Of a stretch of 64,000 bases of DNA, positions 16,835-26,204 are shown one piece after another. Location: the NCBI RefSeq assembly GCF_020682705.1, contig NZ_JAGTTN010000004.1:124001-188000 (forward strand), in the 5' to 3' direction. The DNA is from Microbacterium allomyrinae. Lineage in GTDB: Bacteria > Actinomycetota > Actinomycetes > Actinomycetales > Microbacteriaceae. A program made the position numbers and the translations under genes. Below the pieces are notes generated by a model. The model was not told where the DNA came from. It worked only from the letters and a program-made list of their open reading frames with translations, and did not search any database. Within the stretch, counting starts at the first letter, position 1. Each line of letters begins with the position of its first letter.

Positions 16835-17489
16835 CGCGGCCGATCCCGACGGCGTGACCGCTCCGGCGATGCCGGAGTCGGCCGTCGATGCAGCGTCCGA
16901 GCCCGGCCCGGCGCCGGGGGCGGAGCACGACTCGGCACCGTCCGCCGCGCCGGCCCCTGCTCCCGCCGATGGCACGACCTTCCCGCGACTCGCCGAGCCG
17001 CGCTCGGAGAACCGTCTCGTCCTCGCCGGCGGGGTGTGGCATCAGATCTCACCCAAGTATGTCTGGGTGCAGCTGATCTCGACCGGATCGTTCCTGATCC
17101 TGGTGATGGCGGCGACCCTCGTGCTGACTCTCGCGTTCCACCAGATGTGGGCGTGGATCCCCGGCGGCATCCTCACCGTGATCCTGGTGTGGACGCTCGC
17201 GATCCTCCCGCGCCAGGCGCGCGCCATCGGATACCAGCTGCGCGAGGACGACCTGGTGTTCCGCCGCGGCATCCTGTGGCAGCGATTCGTGGCCGTTCCC
17301 TACGGCCGCATGCAACTGGTCGACATCACGCACGGGCCGCTCGACCGCGGGTTCGGCATCGCCCAGCTCAAGTTCGTGACCGCCGCCGCGGCGACCGGGG
17401 TGGTGATCCCGGGCCTCGACCAGGGGACGGCCGAGACGCTCCGCGACCACCTGGTCGCCGTGGCCGAGAGCCGGCGCACGGGCCTATGA
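16776..17489 (+). CDS. PH-domain membrane protein (YdbS-like)
   Basis: A 237-residue protein. The first 65 residues are Ala/Pro/Ser-rich and probably disordered. Two adjacent membrane helices follow (about 98-115 and 120-142), and then a bacterial pleckstrin-like domain, GYQLREDDLVFRRGILWQR with VPYGRMQLVDITHGPLDR, the hallmark of the YdbS family. The role is unknown; homologues act in pairs with a YdbT-like partner in envelope physiology. Here the partner is the next gene, overlapping by 4 bases. Confidence 0.88.
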   Translation: MTNSPEATTPDSSPAFTTTDAADPDGVTAPAMPESAVDAASEPGPAPGAEHDSAPSAAPAPAPADGTTFPRLAEPRSENRLVLAGGVWHQISPKYVWVQLISTGSFLILVMAATLVLTLAFHQMWAWIPGGILTVILVWTLAILPRQARAIGYQLREDDLVFRRGILWQRFVAVPYGRMQLVDITHGPLDRGFGIAQLKFVTAAAATGVVIPGLDQGTAETLRDHLVAVAESRRTGL

Positions 17490-19312
17490 CGGATCCCCGC
17501 ATCCCGGCCCCCGAGCCTGTCGAGGGGCCGAACCCGTCTGCGCCGCCGCAGAACGGACCTCCGCCGTACGTGCAGCCGGAGCACCACACGGCGCCGCCGC
17601 CGCAGCTGGTGCGCTCGCCCCTCAGCGACGGCGAGTGGCATCGGCTGCACCCGCTCACCCCGCTCATGCGCGGCGGGCTGTTCCTCATCGTGGTGATCGG
17701 CATCGTCGTGGCGAACCTGCGCGACCGCCTGGTCTTCATCTTCCTGCCGTGGCTCGCCCCCGACATCGAGGACGAGGTCGGCGAGTGGGAGGGCTCGGGC
17801 GGCGACCCGATCGACTTCATCATCGTCAACAACCTCTATGTGGCCGCGGCGCTCGCTGTGCTGGCCGTGCTCATCGTGCTCGTCGCGGTCTTCTACCTCT
17901 CGTGGCGCTTCCATCTCTTCCGCATCACCGGCGACGATGTGGAGGTGCGCAGCGGCATCCTGTTCCGCACGCAGCGCCGCGCGCCGCTCGACCGCGTGCA
18001 GGGCGTCAACCTCACCCGGCCGATGGTCGCGCGCCTGCTCGGCATGGCCAAGCTCGAGGTCGTCGGCGCGGGCGCCGACGCCAACGTCAAGCTCGAATAC
18101 CTGTCGACGGCGAACGCCGAGGCGGTGCGCGCCGACATCCTGCGCCTGGCCTCCGGAAGACGATTGGCGGATGCTCCCGCCGCGGGGGCGGCGCCGCGTT
18201 CGGGTGGTCGTGTGGCGGCGCTCGGACACACCGTGGGCCGCGAGCTCAACGGCATGATCGACGGCCCCGAGGCTCCCGTCGATGTGCCCGACTCGGTCGT
18301 GCACATCCCGGTCGGCCGGCTGGTGGCATCCCATGTCGTCAGCATGTCGACCGTCGCGCTGCTGTTCGCGGTGGTCGCCATCATGGTCGGCGTCTCGCAG
18401 GGCGTGACGTGGCTGCTGTTCGCCTTCGTGCCCGCCCTCATCGGTCTCGGCGCGTACTGGGTGCGCTCGATCGTGCGGTCGCTGCGGTACTCGATCGCCC
18501 CGACTCCCGACGGCGTGCGGATCACTTTCGGTCTGCTCACGACGATCACCGAGATCGTGCCGCCCGGGCGGATCCACGCGATCGAGGTCACCCAGCCGAT
18601 TCTGTGGCGTCCCGCCGGCTGGTGGACGATCCGCATCAACCGGCTGACCGGCCGCAGCGCCAGCGACGGCAGCACCGATCAGTTCACGACCGTGCTGCCG
18701 GTGGGCACCGCCACCGACGTCGAGCGCGTGCTGCGGCTGCTGCAGCCCTCGGTGCCCGACGACGAATGGGCCCTCATCGTGCGCGAGGGCATGTTCGGGC
18801 CCGGCGAGATCGACTCGTTCGAGAACTCACCCCGGCGCGCATGGTGGATCCGGCCGCTGTCGTTTCGCCGCAACGGCTTCCGTCTCATGGACGACCTGCT
18901 GCTCCTGCGTCGCGGCATCGTGTGGCGCAAGCTCGCGATCCTCCCGCTCGCGCGGCTGCAGAGCCTCGGACTGCATCAGGGGCCGCTCGACAGGCTGACC
19001 CGCGTCGCCAGCGCGCGCGGCCATCTCGTCGCAGGTCCCGTCTACGCCCACCTCGCGGCGATCGACCGCGACACCGCGCTCACCCTGTTCGACGCCGTCG
19101 CCCGCGGCGCGGTCCGCGCCGCACGCACCGACCGCACCCACCGCTGGGCCGAGGACGCCGAAGCCGAAGCGGAGGCTGTGGCGCAGGCGCACGCCTCGTC
19201 GGATCCGCGACCCGACCCCGTCACGGCGGATGAGGGCGTGCCGCAACCGACGGCGCTCGCACCTCAGCACGACGCAGCCGATGGCCGGACACCCGGGGAG
19301 CCGAAGATATGA
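17486..19312 (+). CDS. Large PH-domain membrane protein (YdbT-like)
   Basis: A 608-residue protein with a Pro-rich N-terminus and membrane helix pairs near 60-80/115-135 and 285-330. Three PH-like modules are recognisable from the recurring pattern: DDVEVRSGILFRTQRRAPLDRVQGV, then PDGVRITFGLLTTITEIVPPGRIHAI, then LLLRRGIVWRKLAILPLARLQSLGLHQGPLDR. This is the YdbT architecture. It probably works with the smaller PH protein upstream; the biochemical role is not established. A hydrophilic acidic tail ends the protein, and the stop overlaps the DUF2520 gene. Confidence 0.88.
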   Translation: MTDPRIPAPEPVEGPNPSAPPQNGPPPYVQPEHHTAPPPQLVRSPLSDGEWHRLHPLTPLMRGGLFLIVVIGIVVANLRDRLVFIFLPWLAPDIEDEVGEWEGSGGDPIDFIIVNNLYVAAALAVLAVLIVLVAVFYLSWRFHLFRITGDDVEVRSGILFRTQRRAPLDRVQGVNLTRPMVARLLGMAKLEVVGAGADANVKLEYLSTANAEAVRADILRLASGRRLADAPAAGAAPRSGGRVAALGHTVGRELNGMIDGPEAPVDVPDSVVHIPVGRLVASHVVSMSTVALLFAVVAIMVGVSQGVTWLLFAFVPALIGLGAYWVRSIVRSLRYSIAPTPDGVRITFGLLTTITEIVPPGRIHAIEVTQPILWRPAGWWTIRINRLTGRSASDGSTDQFTTVLPVGTATDVERVLRLLQPSVPDDEWALIVREGMFGPGEIDSFENSPRRAWWIRPLSFRRNGFRLMDDLLLLRRGIVWRKLAILPLARLQSLGLHQGPLDRLTRVASARGHLVAGPVYAHLAAIDRDTALTLFDAVARGAVRAARTDRTHRWAEDAEAEAEAVAQAHASSDPRPDPVTADEGVPQPTALAPQHDAADGRTPGEPKI

Positions 19313-20022
19313 CGCGCGACGGACGACTCGGAGTCGGGATCATCGGCGCCGGTCGCGTCGGCCCGGTGCTGGGTGCCGCGCTGGGCGGCGCCGGGCACGC
19401 GATCATCGGCGTGACGGCCGGTTCCGATCCCGAGCGGGTCGAGGCGATCCTGCCGGGCGTGCCCGTGCTCGATGCGCCCGAGGTCGCGCGGCGCAGCGAG
19501 CTCGTCATCGTCGCGGTGCCGCACGCCGAGCTCGAGTCGCTCGTGGCGGGCCTCGCCGAGGTGGGTGCGTGGCAGCCCGGGCAGCTCGTCCTGCACACCG
19601 ATCCCGCGTATGGCACCGGCATCCTGACCCCGGCCGTCGCGATGGGCGTGATCCCGCTCGCGGTGCACCCGGCGATCGCGTTCACGGGCACCTCGATGGA
19701 TCTGCGCACCCTCGCCACGGGGTACGCGGCCGTCACGGCGCCGGCTGCGGTCCTGCCGATCGCGCAGGCGCTCGCGGTCGAGATCGGCTGCGAGCCCGTC
19801 GTCGTCGCCGAATCCGCGCGCCCCGCCTATGCCGAGGCGATCTCCACCGCGCGCGACTTCTCGCGCTCGATCGTGCAGCAGGCCACGCGCCTGCTGGCCG
19901 AAGCGGGGGTCGCCCATCCGGGCTCGTACCTCTCTGCGCTCGCTCATACGACCATCGACCAGGCGCTGGCCGAGGCGGGATCCGGGCCGGGGCTCGATCC
20001 CACCGCTACGCTCCAAGAATGA
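19309..20022 (+). CDS. Rossmann-fold DUF2520 protein
   Basis: A 237-residue protein with an N-terminal dinucleotide-binding segment GVGIIGAGRVGPVLGAAL (GxGxxG) and a helical C-terminal domain of the DUF2520 type (HPAIAFTG, then ARPAYAEAISTARDFSRSIV). It resembles NADP-dependent reductases such as ketopantoate reductase in outline. In related genera it is commonly followed by panC, which fits a pantothenate role, but panC is not found here. The ATG overlaps the previous stop. Confidence 0.85.
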   Translation: MTRDGRLGVGIIGAGRVGPVLGAALGGAGHAIIGVTAGSDPERVEAILPGVPVLDAPEVARRSELVIVAVPHAELESLVAGLAEVGAWQPGQLVLHTDPAYGTGILTPAVAMGVIPLAVHPAIAFTGTSMDLRTLATGYAAVTAPAAVLPIAQALAVEIGCEPVVVAESARPAYAEAISTARDFSRSIVQQATRLLAEAGVAHPGSYLSALAHTTIDQALAEAGSGPGLDPTATLQE

Positions 20023-20080
20023 TCGCCGTGAGCTGATCACCGTCGGCTGAGTCGCTGACCGAAGCAGGGGAGACCACCAG

Positions 20081-20884
20081 ATGCGCGTGACCCGGATCGG
20101 CGGACCGACGGCCCTCGTGGAATGGGAGGGGTGGCGGATCCTCACGGACCCCACCTTCGACCCACCCGGGCGCACCTATTCCTTCGCTCTGGGCACGTCG
20201 TCGCGTAAGACGACCGGACCCGCGCGCTCCCTCGACGACATCGGCGATGTCGACGTCGTCCTGCTCAGCCACCACCATCACGCCGACAATCTCGACGACA
20301 GCGGCCGGGTCGGACTCGCTCGTGCGGCGACGGTGCTCACCACCCGTGCCGGCGCCAAGGCGCTCTCCGCCCCCTCAGGTCCGGTGGGCCATCCCGATGT
20401 GCGGGGGCTCGCCGCGGGTGACAGCGTGACGCTCACCGCGCAGGACAAGCCCGCGCTCACGGTGGTCGCCACCCCCTGCCGCCACGGCGCGCCGTTCACC
20501 CGCCCGCTGGTGGGCCCGGTCGTCGGCTTCGCGCTGACGCTCGGCGACGCGGCGCGGCCGGGGCTGTGGGTCACCGGCGACACCGTGCTCTACGACGGGC
20601 TCCGCCGTGCGGCCGCCGCGATGCGGCCCGACGTCGCCATCGTGCACATCGGCGCGGTGAAGTTCCCGCTGACGGGTCCGCTGGCGTACACGATGGATGC
20701 CGCAGCGGCCGTCGAGCTGATCGCGCTGGCAGAGCCGGGAACGGCGGTGCCCGTGCACGTGGAGGGGTGGAGCCACTTCTCCGAGCAGGAGGCCGCCGCG
20801 GCGAAGGTGTTCGAATCCGCAGAGCTCACGGTGCGCGAGAGCGTGCGCTGGGCGCCGCTCGGCGAGCCCATCGAGGTGGGGTGA
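20081..20884 (+). CDS. MBL-fold metal-dependent hydrolase (UlaG-like)
   Basis: A 267-residue metallo-beta-lactamase-fold protein. VVLLSHHHHADNLDD supplies the HxHxDN-type metal site, PCRHGAPF a further His, GLWVTGDTVLYDG the bridging Asp, and VPVHVEGWSHF the last His. It resembles the UlaG/L-ascorbate-6-P lactonase-like hydrolases, but the substrate is unknown. It lies between DUF2520 and lysS with its own ribosome site (GGGGAG upstream) in a slot where panC is often found in relatives. Confidence 0.85.
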   Translation: MRVTRIGGPTALVEWEGWRILTDPTFDPPGRTYSFALGTSSRKTTGPARSLDDIGDVDVVLLSHHHHADNLDDSGRVGLARAATVLTTRAGAKALSAPSGPVGHPDVRGLAAGDSVTLTAQDKPALTVVATPCRHGAPFTRPLVGPVVGFALTLGDAARPGLWVTGDTVLYDGLRRAAAAMRPDVAIVHIGAVKFPLTGPLAYTMDAAAAVELIALAEPGTAVPVHVEGWSHFSEQEAAAAKVFESAELTVRESVRWAPLGEPIEVG

Positions 20885-20976
20885 CCGCGGCAGTGCGTGC
20901 CCGCCACTTCTGGTTCGGGAAGTGCACGCAGCGCCGTCGATAGACTTGGGGGTCCGCTTTCCGAGGAGCCCACCCC

Positions 20977-22503
20977 ATGACCAACACGACAGCGCCCGCC
21001 GACGCGCCCGCCGAGCCGACCGAAGAAGAGATCTTCGAGCAGAAGGCCGTGCGGCTCGCCAAGCGCGAGCGGCTGATCGCCGAGCGTGCGGATGCCTCGG
21101 GGGGCGCCTACCCGGTGAGCCTGCCGATCACCGACACCATCCCGGCCCTGCGCGAACGTTTCGCAGACCTCGAGGCGGGCGCCGAGACCGGCGTCACGGC
21201 CGCGGTCGCCGGCCGCGTGATCTCCAGCCGCAACACGGGCAAGCTGTGCTTCGCCACCCTCCAGGCCGGCGACGGCAGCCGCATCCAGGCGATGGTGTCG
21301 CTCGCCGCCGTGGGCGACGAGTCACTGCAGGCGTGGAAGGAGCTCGTCGATCTCGGCGATCACGTCTTCGTGACCGGCGAGGTCATCTCGAGCCGTCGTG
21401 GCGAGCTGTCGATCATGGTGTCGGAGTGGGCCATCGCCGCCAAGGCGATCCTGCCGCTGCCGAACCTCCACAACGATCTCAGCGAGGAGAACCGCGTCCG
21501 CAGCCGCTTCCTCGACCTGATCGTGCGCGACCGTGCCCGAGAGACCGTCGTTGCGCGCGCGAAGGTGAACGCGAGCCTGCGCGAGACGTTCGCAGCGCAC
21601 GGCTTCCTCGAAGTCGAGACGCCGATGCTCCAGGTGCAGCACGGCGGGGCATCCGCTCGTCCCTTCATCACGAACTCGAACGCGTTCGACGCCGACCTGT
21701 ACCTGCGCATCGCGCCGGAGCTCTTCCTCAAGCGCGCCGTCGTCGGCGGCATCGACCGGGTCTTCGAGATCAACCGCAACTTCCGCAACGAGGGCGCCGA
21801 CTCCACGCACAGCCCCGAGTTCGCCATGCTCGAGGCGTACCAGGCGTACAGCGACTACAACGGCATCGCCGACCTCACGCAGGAGCTCATCCAGAAGGCG
21901 GCCATCGCGGTCGCGGGCTCGACGACCGTGACGTGGGCCGACGGGACCGCGTACGACTTGGGCGGCCAGTGGGACCGCCTGCCGATGTACGGATCGCTGT
22001 CCGAGGCATCCGATCGCGAGGTCACGCCCGAGACGCCGCTCACCGAGCTCCTCGCCTTCGCGGCCGACGCGGGCGTCGAGGCGCCCCCGCACGCCACGCA
22101 CGGCAAGCTCGTCGAAGAGTTGTGGGAGCACTTCGTCAAGCCGGGCCTCACCCGGCCGACCTTCGTGATGGACTTCCCCGTCGACACGAGCCCCCTCGTG
22201 CGCGAGCACCGCTCGATTCCGGGTGTCGTCGAGAAGTGGGATCTCTACACCCGCGGCTTCGAACTCGCGACCGGATACTCCGAGCTCGTCGATCCCGTCA
22301 TCCAGCGCGAGCGCTTCGTCGAGCAGGCGAAGCTCGCCGCGCGCGGCGATCTCGAAGCGATGCGCATCGACGAGGAGTTCCTGCGCGCGCTCGAGCACGG
22401 CATGCCGCCCACCGGGGGCATGGGCATGGGCATCGACCGCCTTCTCATGGCGATCACGGGTCTCGGGATCCGCGAGACGATTCTGTTCCCGCTCGTCAAG
22501 TAG
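20977..22503 (+). CDS. lysS: Lysine--tRNA ligase, class II
   Basis: A 508-residue synthetase. An N-terminal OB-fold anticodon domain (GVTAAVAGRVISSRNTGKLC, then LVDLGDHVFVTGEV) precedes the catalytic core with motif 1 around FLEVETPMLQ, motif 2 INRNFRNEGADSTHSPEF, and motif 3 GGMGMGIDRLLMAI. It charges tRNA-Lys in the cytoplasm. Length and motifs are standard. No attenuator or T-box is visible in the 90 bases upstream. Confidence 0.97.
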   Translation: MTNTTAPADAPAEPTEEEIFEQKAVRLAKRERLIAERADASGGAYPVSLPITDTIPALRERFADLEAGAETGVTAAVAGRVISSRNTGKLCFATLQAGDGSRIQAMVSLAAVGDESLQAWKELVDLGDHVFVTGEVISSRRGELSIMVSEWAIAAKAILPLPNLHNDLSEENRVRSRFLDLIVRDRARETVVARAKVNASLRETFAAHGFLEVETPMLQVQHGGASARPFITNSNAFDADLYLRIAPELFLKRAVVGGIDRVFEINRNFRNEGADSTHSPEFAMLEAYQAYSDYNGIADLTQELIQKAAIAVAGSTTVTWADGTAYDLGGQWDRLPMYGSLSEASDREVTPETPLTELLAFAADAGVEAPPHATHGKLVEELWEHFVKPGLTRPTFVMDFPVDTSPLVREHRSIPGVVEKWDLYTRGFELATGYSELVDPVIQRERFVEQAKLAARGDLEAMRIDEEFLRALEHGMPPTGGMGMGIDRLLMAITGLGIRETILFPLVK

Positions 22504-22590
22504 CCGCGTCGCGCTCGGCCTTCTCAGGTCGGAGAGGCGACACTCGTCCCGTTCGGTCTACAATCGACCAAACTCGGAAGGGATGGCGAG

Positions 22591-23277
22591 ATGGACACCC
22601 GTTCTAGCGCCCCGTCGATCGGCATGGCAGATCGCTCGCTCGCACACCAGATCTATTTCGCCCTCCGCCAGCGCATCATCGAGGGGCAGCTGCCTGCCGG
22701 AACCTGGCTTCGTGAACGCGAGCTCGCCGAGGAGTTCAGCGTGTCGCGGATCCCGCTGAGAGAAGCGCTGCCGCAGCTCGAAGCCGACGGATTCATCATC
22801 ACGCACCCGCGCCGCGGCGCCGTGGTGCGCCAGCTCACCCTCCGTGATGCGGTGGAGTACTTCGATCTTCGATCGAGCCTCGAAGTTCTCGTCGCACGGC
22901 TCGCTGCCCAGCGAGTGCGTGACGGGGCGTCGACCGCCGGAGTCCTGGAATCGGTGCGCCTCGCGGACGAGGCGATGCTCACCGGGGACGACCAGACCAT
23001 CGCCCAGGCGAACTCGGCGATTCACGATGCGCTTGTAGAACTCGCGGGCAACAGGCTTCTGGCGAGTGCGCTCAAGCCGATCGGTGGTCTCCAGCTGTGG
23101 TTCTTCGGTGTGACGACCGAGCGAGACCAGCATTCCCTGAAGTCCGAGCACCACTCGATCGTCGACGCGGTCGTCGAGGGAAGCGTCGAACTGGCCGCGT
23201 CGCTTGCGTTCTCGCACGTCGAGCGCAGCAGGCACGAGTCGCTGCCGCTGCTGGCCGAACGGCTCCCGCCGGAGTAG
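22591..23277 (+). CDS. GntR-family regulator with FCD-type ligand domain
   Basis: A 228-residue transcription factor with an N-terminal winged HTH (SLAHQIYFALRQRIIEGQLP, then ELAEEFSVSRIPLREALPQL) and an all-helical C-terminal ligand-binding domain (residues 90-215, with IHDALVELAGNRLL and SEHHSIVDAVVEGS as likely metal/ligand segments). It is the first gene of the catabolic cluster and probably its regulator. The repeated GTATAC-centred sites at 23.37, 31.01 and 31.10 kb have the symmetric TGGT...ACCA form bound by this subfamily. The effector is presumably a pathway intermediate. Confidence 0.9.
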   Translation: MDTRSSAPSIGMADRSLAHQIYFALRQRIIEGQLPAGTWLRERELAEEFSVSRIPLREALPQLEADGFIITHPRRGAVVRQLTLRDAVEYFDLRSSLEVLVARLAAQRVRDGASTAGVLESVRLADEAMLTGDDQTIAQANSAIHDALVELAGNRLLASALKPIGGLQLWFFGVTTERDQHSLKSEHHSIVDAVVEGSVELAASLAFSHVERSRHESLPLLAERLPPE

Positions 23278-23364
23278 GCGAATGTCGCCTGAGCGGCAAG
23301 CCGGGCGATGTGAAACATGACTGTTACGTGACGGTCGATTCCTCGCCACGCGCGTTTGGGATGC

Positions 23365-23377
23365 TGTATACCAAATC
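23365..23377 (+). promoter_or_regulatory. Candidate GntR operator, site 1
   Basis: TGTATACCAAATC lies 15 bases upstream of the first amidohydrolase ATG. The identical 13-mer occurs at 31095-31107, and a fully symmetric TGGTATACCA is at 31011-31020. Confidence 0.6.
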
Positions 23378-23391
23378 TCCGAAGGATTGGT

Positions 23392-24645
23392 ATGTCAGCC
23401 TCACTCGTAATCTCCGGCGCACGACTCGCGGACGGCGCGCTCGTCGATGTGTCGATCAGCGACGGGATGATCGCGCAGATCTCCCCGACTCGTTCGCACG
23501 AGCCGGGGTACGGGGAGTACGTGCACGCCGGGGGTCGGCTGCTGACCGAAAGCCTCGTCAACGGGCACGCGCATCTCGACAAGACGCTGATGGGCGCATC
23601 CTGGCAGCCGCACCTGCCCGGACGCACCGTGAAGGAGCGAGTGGCGGCGGAGCGTCTCCTTCGCTCGACTGTCGACGCGCCGATACACGTCCGCGCTCGA
23701 CGCCTCGCCACGGATATGGCGGCCATGGGCGTGGGAGTGGTGCGGACACACGTCGACATCGACGCGACGCTGCGCACATCGGCGGTTCAGGACATCCTCG
23801 CCCTGCGAGAGAGCCTTCGCGACGTGATCGATGTTCAGATCGTGGCCTTCCCGCAGAGCGGGATCCTCCACGAACCCGGCGCAGCTGAGCTGCTCGGCGA
23901 TGCGCTGAGCGCGGGGGCGGACCTCGTAGGAGGACTCGATCCCGCGGGTTTCGATGGCGATGCGGGCGAGCACCTGGACGTCGTGTTCGGACTGGCCGAG
24001 CGCTTCGGCAGCGGGGTCGACATCCACCTCCACGATCTCGGCGAACTGGGGCTGGCTCAGCTGCGCGACATCTCCGCGAGGGCGACGGCCGGGGGAATGA
24101 GCGGCAGAGTCGTGGTCAGCCACGCGTACACGCTCGGCACCGCCGCCATCGATGATGTGCGGCGGGTCGCAGACACGCTCGCGACCGCCGGTGTCGCCAT
24201 CATGACGAACGGGCCTGTGGGCATGACACCCCCGGTGCTCATCCTGCGAGAACACGGAGTGACGGTGTTCGCGGGCAGCGACAACATCCGCGACGCATGG
24301 TGGCCCTACGGGACCGCTGACATCGTCGACACCGCGCGCAACGTCGCCTATCAGAGCGACTTCCGCACCGATGAAGAGCTTGCGGTCGCCTTCGATCTGG
24401 TGACCGCCGCTGCGGCGGATGCCCTGGGTCTCGGCAGGCGGGACATCCGCGTCGGGGGGTCGGCAGACCTCGTGCTCTTCGACGCGGAGACGGTTGCAGA
24501 GGTCGTCGCCGCACCGCCTGCCCGGCTTCTCGTGCTGAAAGCAGGCCGTACCGTCACGGCCGCCCCCGACCTCCGGCGCTCACAGCCGGTTGTGCACCAC
24601 CCGACCACAACCAGCTCCACCAACCCGATGGGAGTCGCACCATGA
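23392..24645 (+). CDS. Cytosine-deaminase-like amidohydrolase 1
   Basis: A 417-residue metal-dependent hydrolase of the cytosine deaminase/AtzC group, which deaminates or dealkylates N-heterocycles. The metal site reads VNGHAHLDKT (His59, His61), VDIHLHDLGELG, VVSHAYTLG and GSDNIRDAWWPYG with the catalytic Asp intact. I place the start at ATG 23392 because GAAGGA precedes it and the conserved part begins at once; an upstream start would run through the operator. The stop overlaps the substrate-binding protein gene as ATGA, so enzyme and transporter are one unit. Confidence 0.88.
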   Translation: MSASLVISGARLADGALVDVSISDGMIAQISPTRSHEPGYGEYVHAGGRLLTESLVNGHAHLDKTLMGASWQPHLPGRTVKERVAAERLLRSTVDAPIHVRARRLATDMAAMGVGVVRTHVDIDATLRTSAVQDILALRESLRDVIDVQIVAFPQSGILHEPGAAELLGDALSAGADLVGGLDPAGFDGDAGEHLDVVFGLAERFGSGVDIHLHDLGELGLAQLRDISARATAGGMSGRVVVSHAYTLGTAAIDDVRRVADTLATAGVAIMTNGPVGMTPPVLILREHGVTVFAGSDNIRDAWWPYGTADIVDTARNVAYQSDFRTDEELAVAFDLVTAAAADALGLGRRDIRVGGSADLVLFDAETVAEVVAAPPARLLVLKAGRTVTAAPDLRRSQPVVHHPTTTSSTNPMGVAP

Positions 24646-26195
24646 CCCTTGCCAGACGCCACATCATCCTGGCCGGACTCTTCGCCGGCGCGCTCGCGCT
24701 CTCGGCGTGTGCGAGCTCGGGCAGCGCGCCCGATGCCTCGCCGGACACGCCGACCACCTTCTCGGCATACTCCTCGCTGAACACCCTCGATCCGCTGCTC
24801 AGCGACACGATCCAGAACGACGTCGTGGGCGATCTTCTGTACGACTCGATCATCGACTACGACAGTGATTCCGAGATCGTGCCGCGGGTCGCGACGGAAT
24901 GGGCGATCTCGGACGACTTCACCCAGGTCGACCTGGTGATCCGCGACGACATCCTCTTCACGAGCGGAAATCCGCTCACCGCGGCCGACGTGGTCTACAG
25001 CCTGGACCGCGTCAAGGCCGCCGGAATCGGCGCTGCTTCGTTTCTCGGCGACTACGAGTCGTCGGTCGCGACCGACGACACGCACGTCACGATCACCCTG
25101 AAGGCTCCGAATGCCACCTTCCTCGGCGCGCTCAGCAAGATCTACGTCGTGGACTCGGCCGTGGTCGAAGAGAACGCCGGCACCGACTTCGCGCAGGCGT
25201 GGCTCGCGGCGAACACCGCCGGCAGCGGTGCGTACACCGTGGTCGACTACACCCAGGCGACGTCGGTGAAGATGACGCTGAATCCCGACTACTGGGACTT
25301 CGACGACACGCGTCCCGATACGTACGTGCTCCAGAACTTCGAGGAGTCCGCGGCGATCAGCACCGCACTTCGCGGCGGCGCGCTCAATCTCGGGGCATTG
25401 CCGACGCGCGACGCGGTGACCTTCGACGGTGACCCCGGCTACGCGGTGACCACTCTCCCCTCCGGCAGCGGTTCGTTCGTCTACTTCAACACCGCGGCCG
25501 GGCCGACCGCCGATCCGAAGCTGCGCGAGGCGATCGCTCTGGCCTACGACTATCAGGGCCACGTCGACACGATCCTGGGCGGCGCGGGCACGATCGCCAA
25601 GGGAATGCTCCCGGCGACATCGGGCTGCGTGGTCGATCAGCCCGAGAAAGAGCAGGACATCGAGAAGGCGAAGGCGCTCGTCGCCGAGATCGGAGCCGAG
25701 GGAACGGAACTGACGCTCCTCTACCAGCCGAACCTGCCCGAGCATGCCGGAGCGGCGACCCTCCTCCAGTCCAATCTCCGCGACATCGGGATCAACCTCG
25801 TTCTCCAGACGACGACGTTCCCGGCATACACCGAGCTGCTCAACAGCATCGACACGACGCCGGACCTCGCCATCGCCAACGACCGACCGCGCTACCCCGA
25901 TGCTTTCGTCATGCTGAACCGTCAGTTCAACTCGAGCTTCGTGGGCACCGGCGTGAACAAGGGCCAGTACTCCAACCCCGAGGTCGACGCGCTCCTGGCG
26001 GAGGCGAAGACCACCCCGGATGCCGCAGCCCGATGCGACATCCTCCAGGACGTCGAGCAGATCCTGGCCGACGACGTGGCGGCCATGCCTCTGGCGAACC
26101 CCGAGACGACGTTCGTGTCCACGCCTGACGTTCAAGACATCGTATTCAGCCCGGTGCGCATCTGGTTCGACCCGAGCCTCATCCGGATCGGATAG
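24642..26195 (+). CDS. ABC importer substrate-binding lipoprotein (family 5)
   Basis: A 517-residue extracellular solute-binding protein with lipobox LALSAC (Cys23). Family 5 features include TFSAYSSLNTLDPLLSDTIQ, EWAISDDFTQVDLVIRDDI, and VVYSLDRVKAAG. Family members bind peptides, nickel, opines or diverse small molecules. The neighbouring N-heterocycle enzymes suggest a ring compound, amide or conjugate rather than a peptide. It is co-transcribed with both permeases and both ATPases. Confidence 0.92.
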   Translation: MTLARRHIILAGLFAGALALSACASSGSAPDASPDTPTTFSAYSSLNTLDPLLSDTIQNDVVGDLLYDSIIDYDSDSEIVPRVATEWAISDDFTQVDLVIRDDILFTSGNPLTAADVVYSLDRVKAAGIGAASFLGDYESSVATDDTHVTITLKAPNATFLGALSKIYVVDSAVVEENAGTDFAQAWLAANTAGSGAYTVVDYTQATSVKMTLNPDYWDFDDTRPDTYVLQNFEESAAISTALRGGALNLGALPTRDAVTFDGDPGYAVTTLPSGSGSFVYFNTAAGPTADPKLREAIALAYDYQGHVDTILGGAGTIAKGMLPATSGCVVDQPEKEQDIEKAKALVAEIGAEGTELTLLYQPNLPEHAGAATLLQSNLRDIGINLVLQTTTFPAYTELLNSIDTTPDLAIANDRPRYPDAFVMLNRQFNSSFVGTGVNKGQYSNPEVDALLAEAKTTPDAAARCDILQDVEQILADDVAAMPLANPETTFVSTPDVQDIVFSPVRIWFDPSLIRIG

Positions 26196-26204
26196 GCCCG
26201 CACC

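Noticed and set aside
22537..22564. Promoter GCGACA-N16-TACAAT before the GntR gene, and a further copy of its operator
   Set aside because: The -35 match is poor and the nearby GGT...ACC half-sites are too far apart to equal the other three sites.
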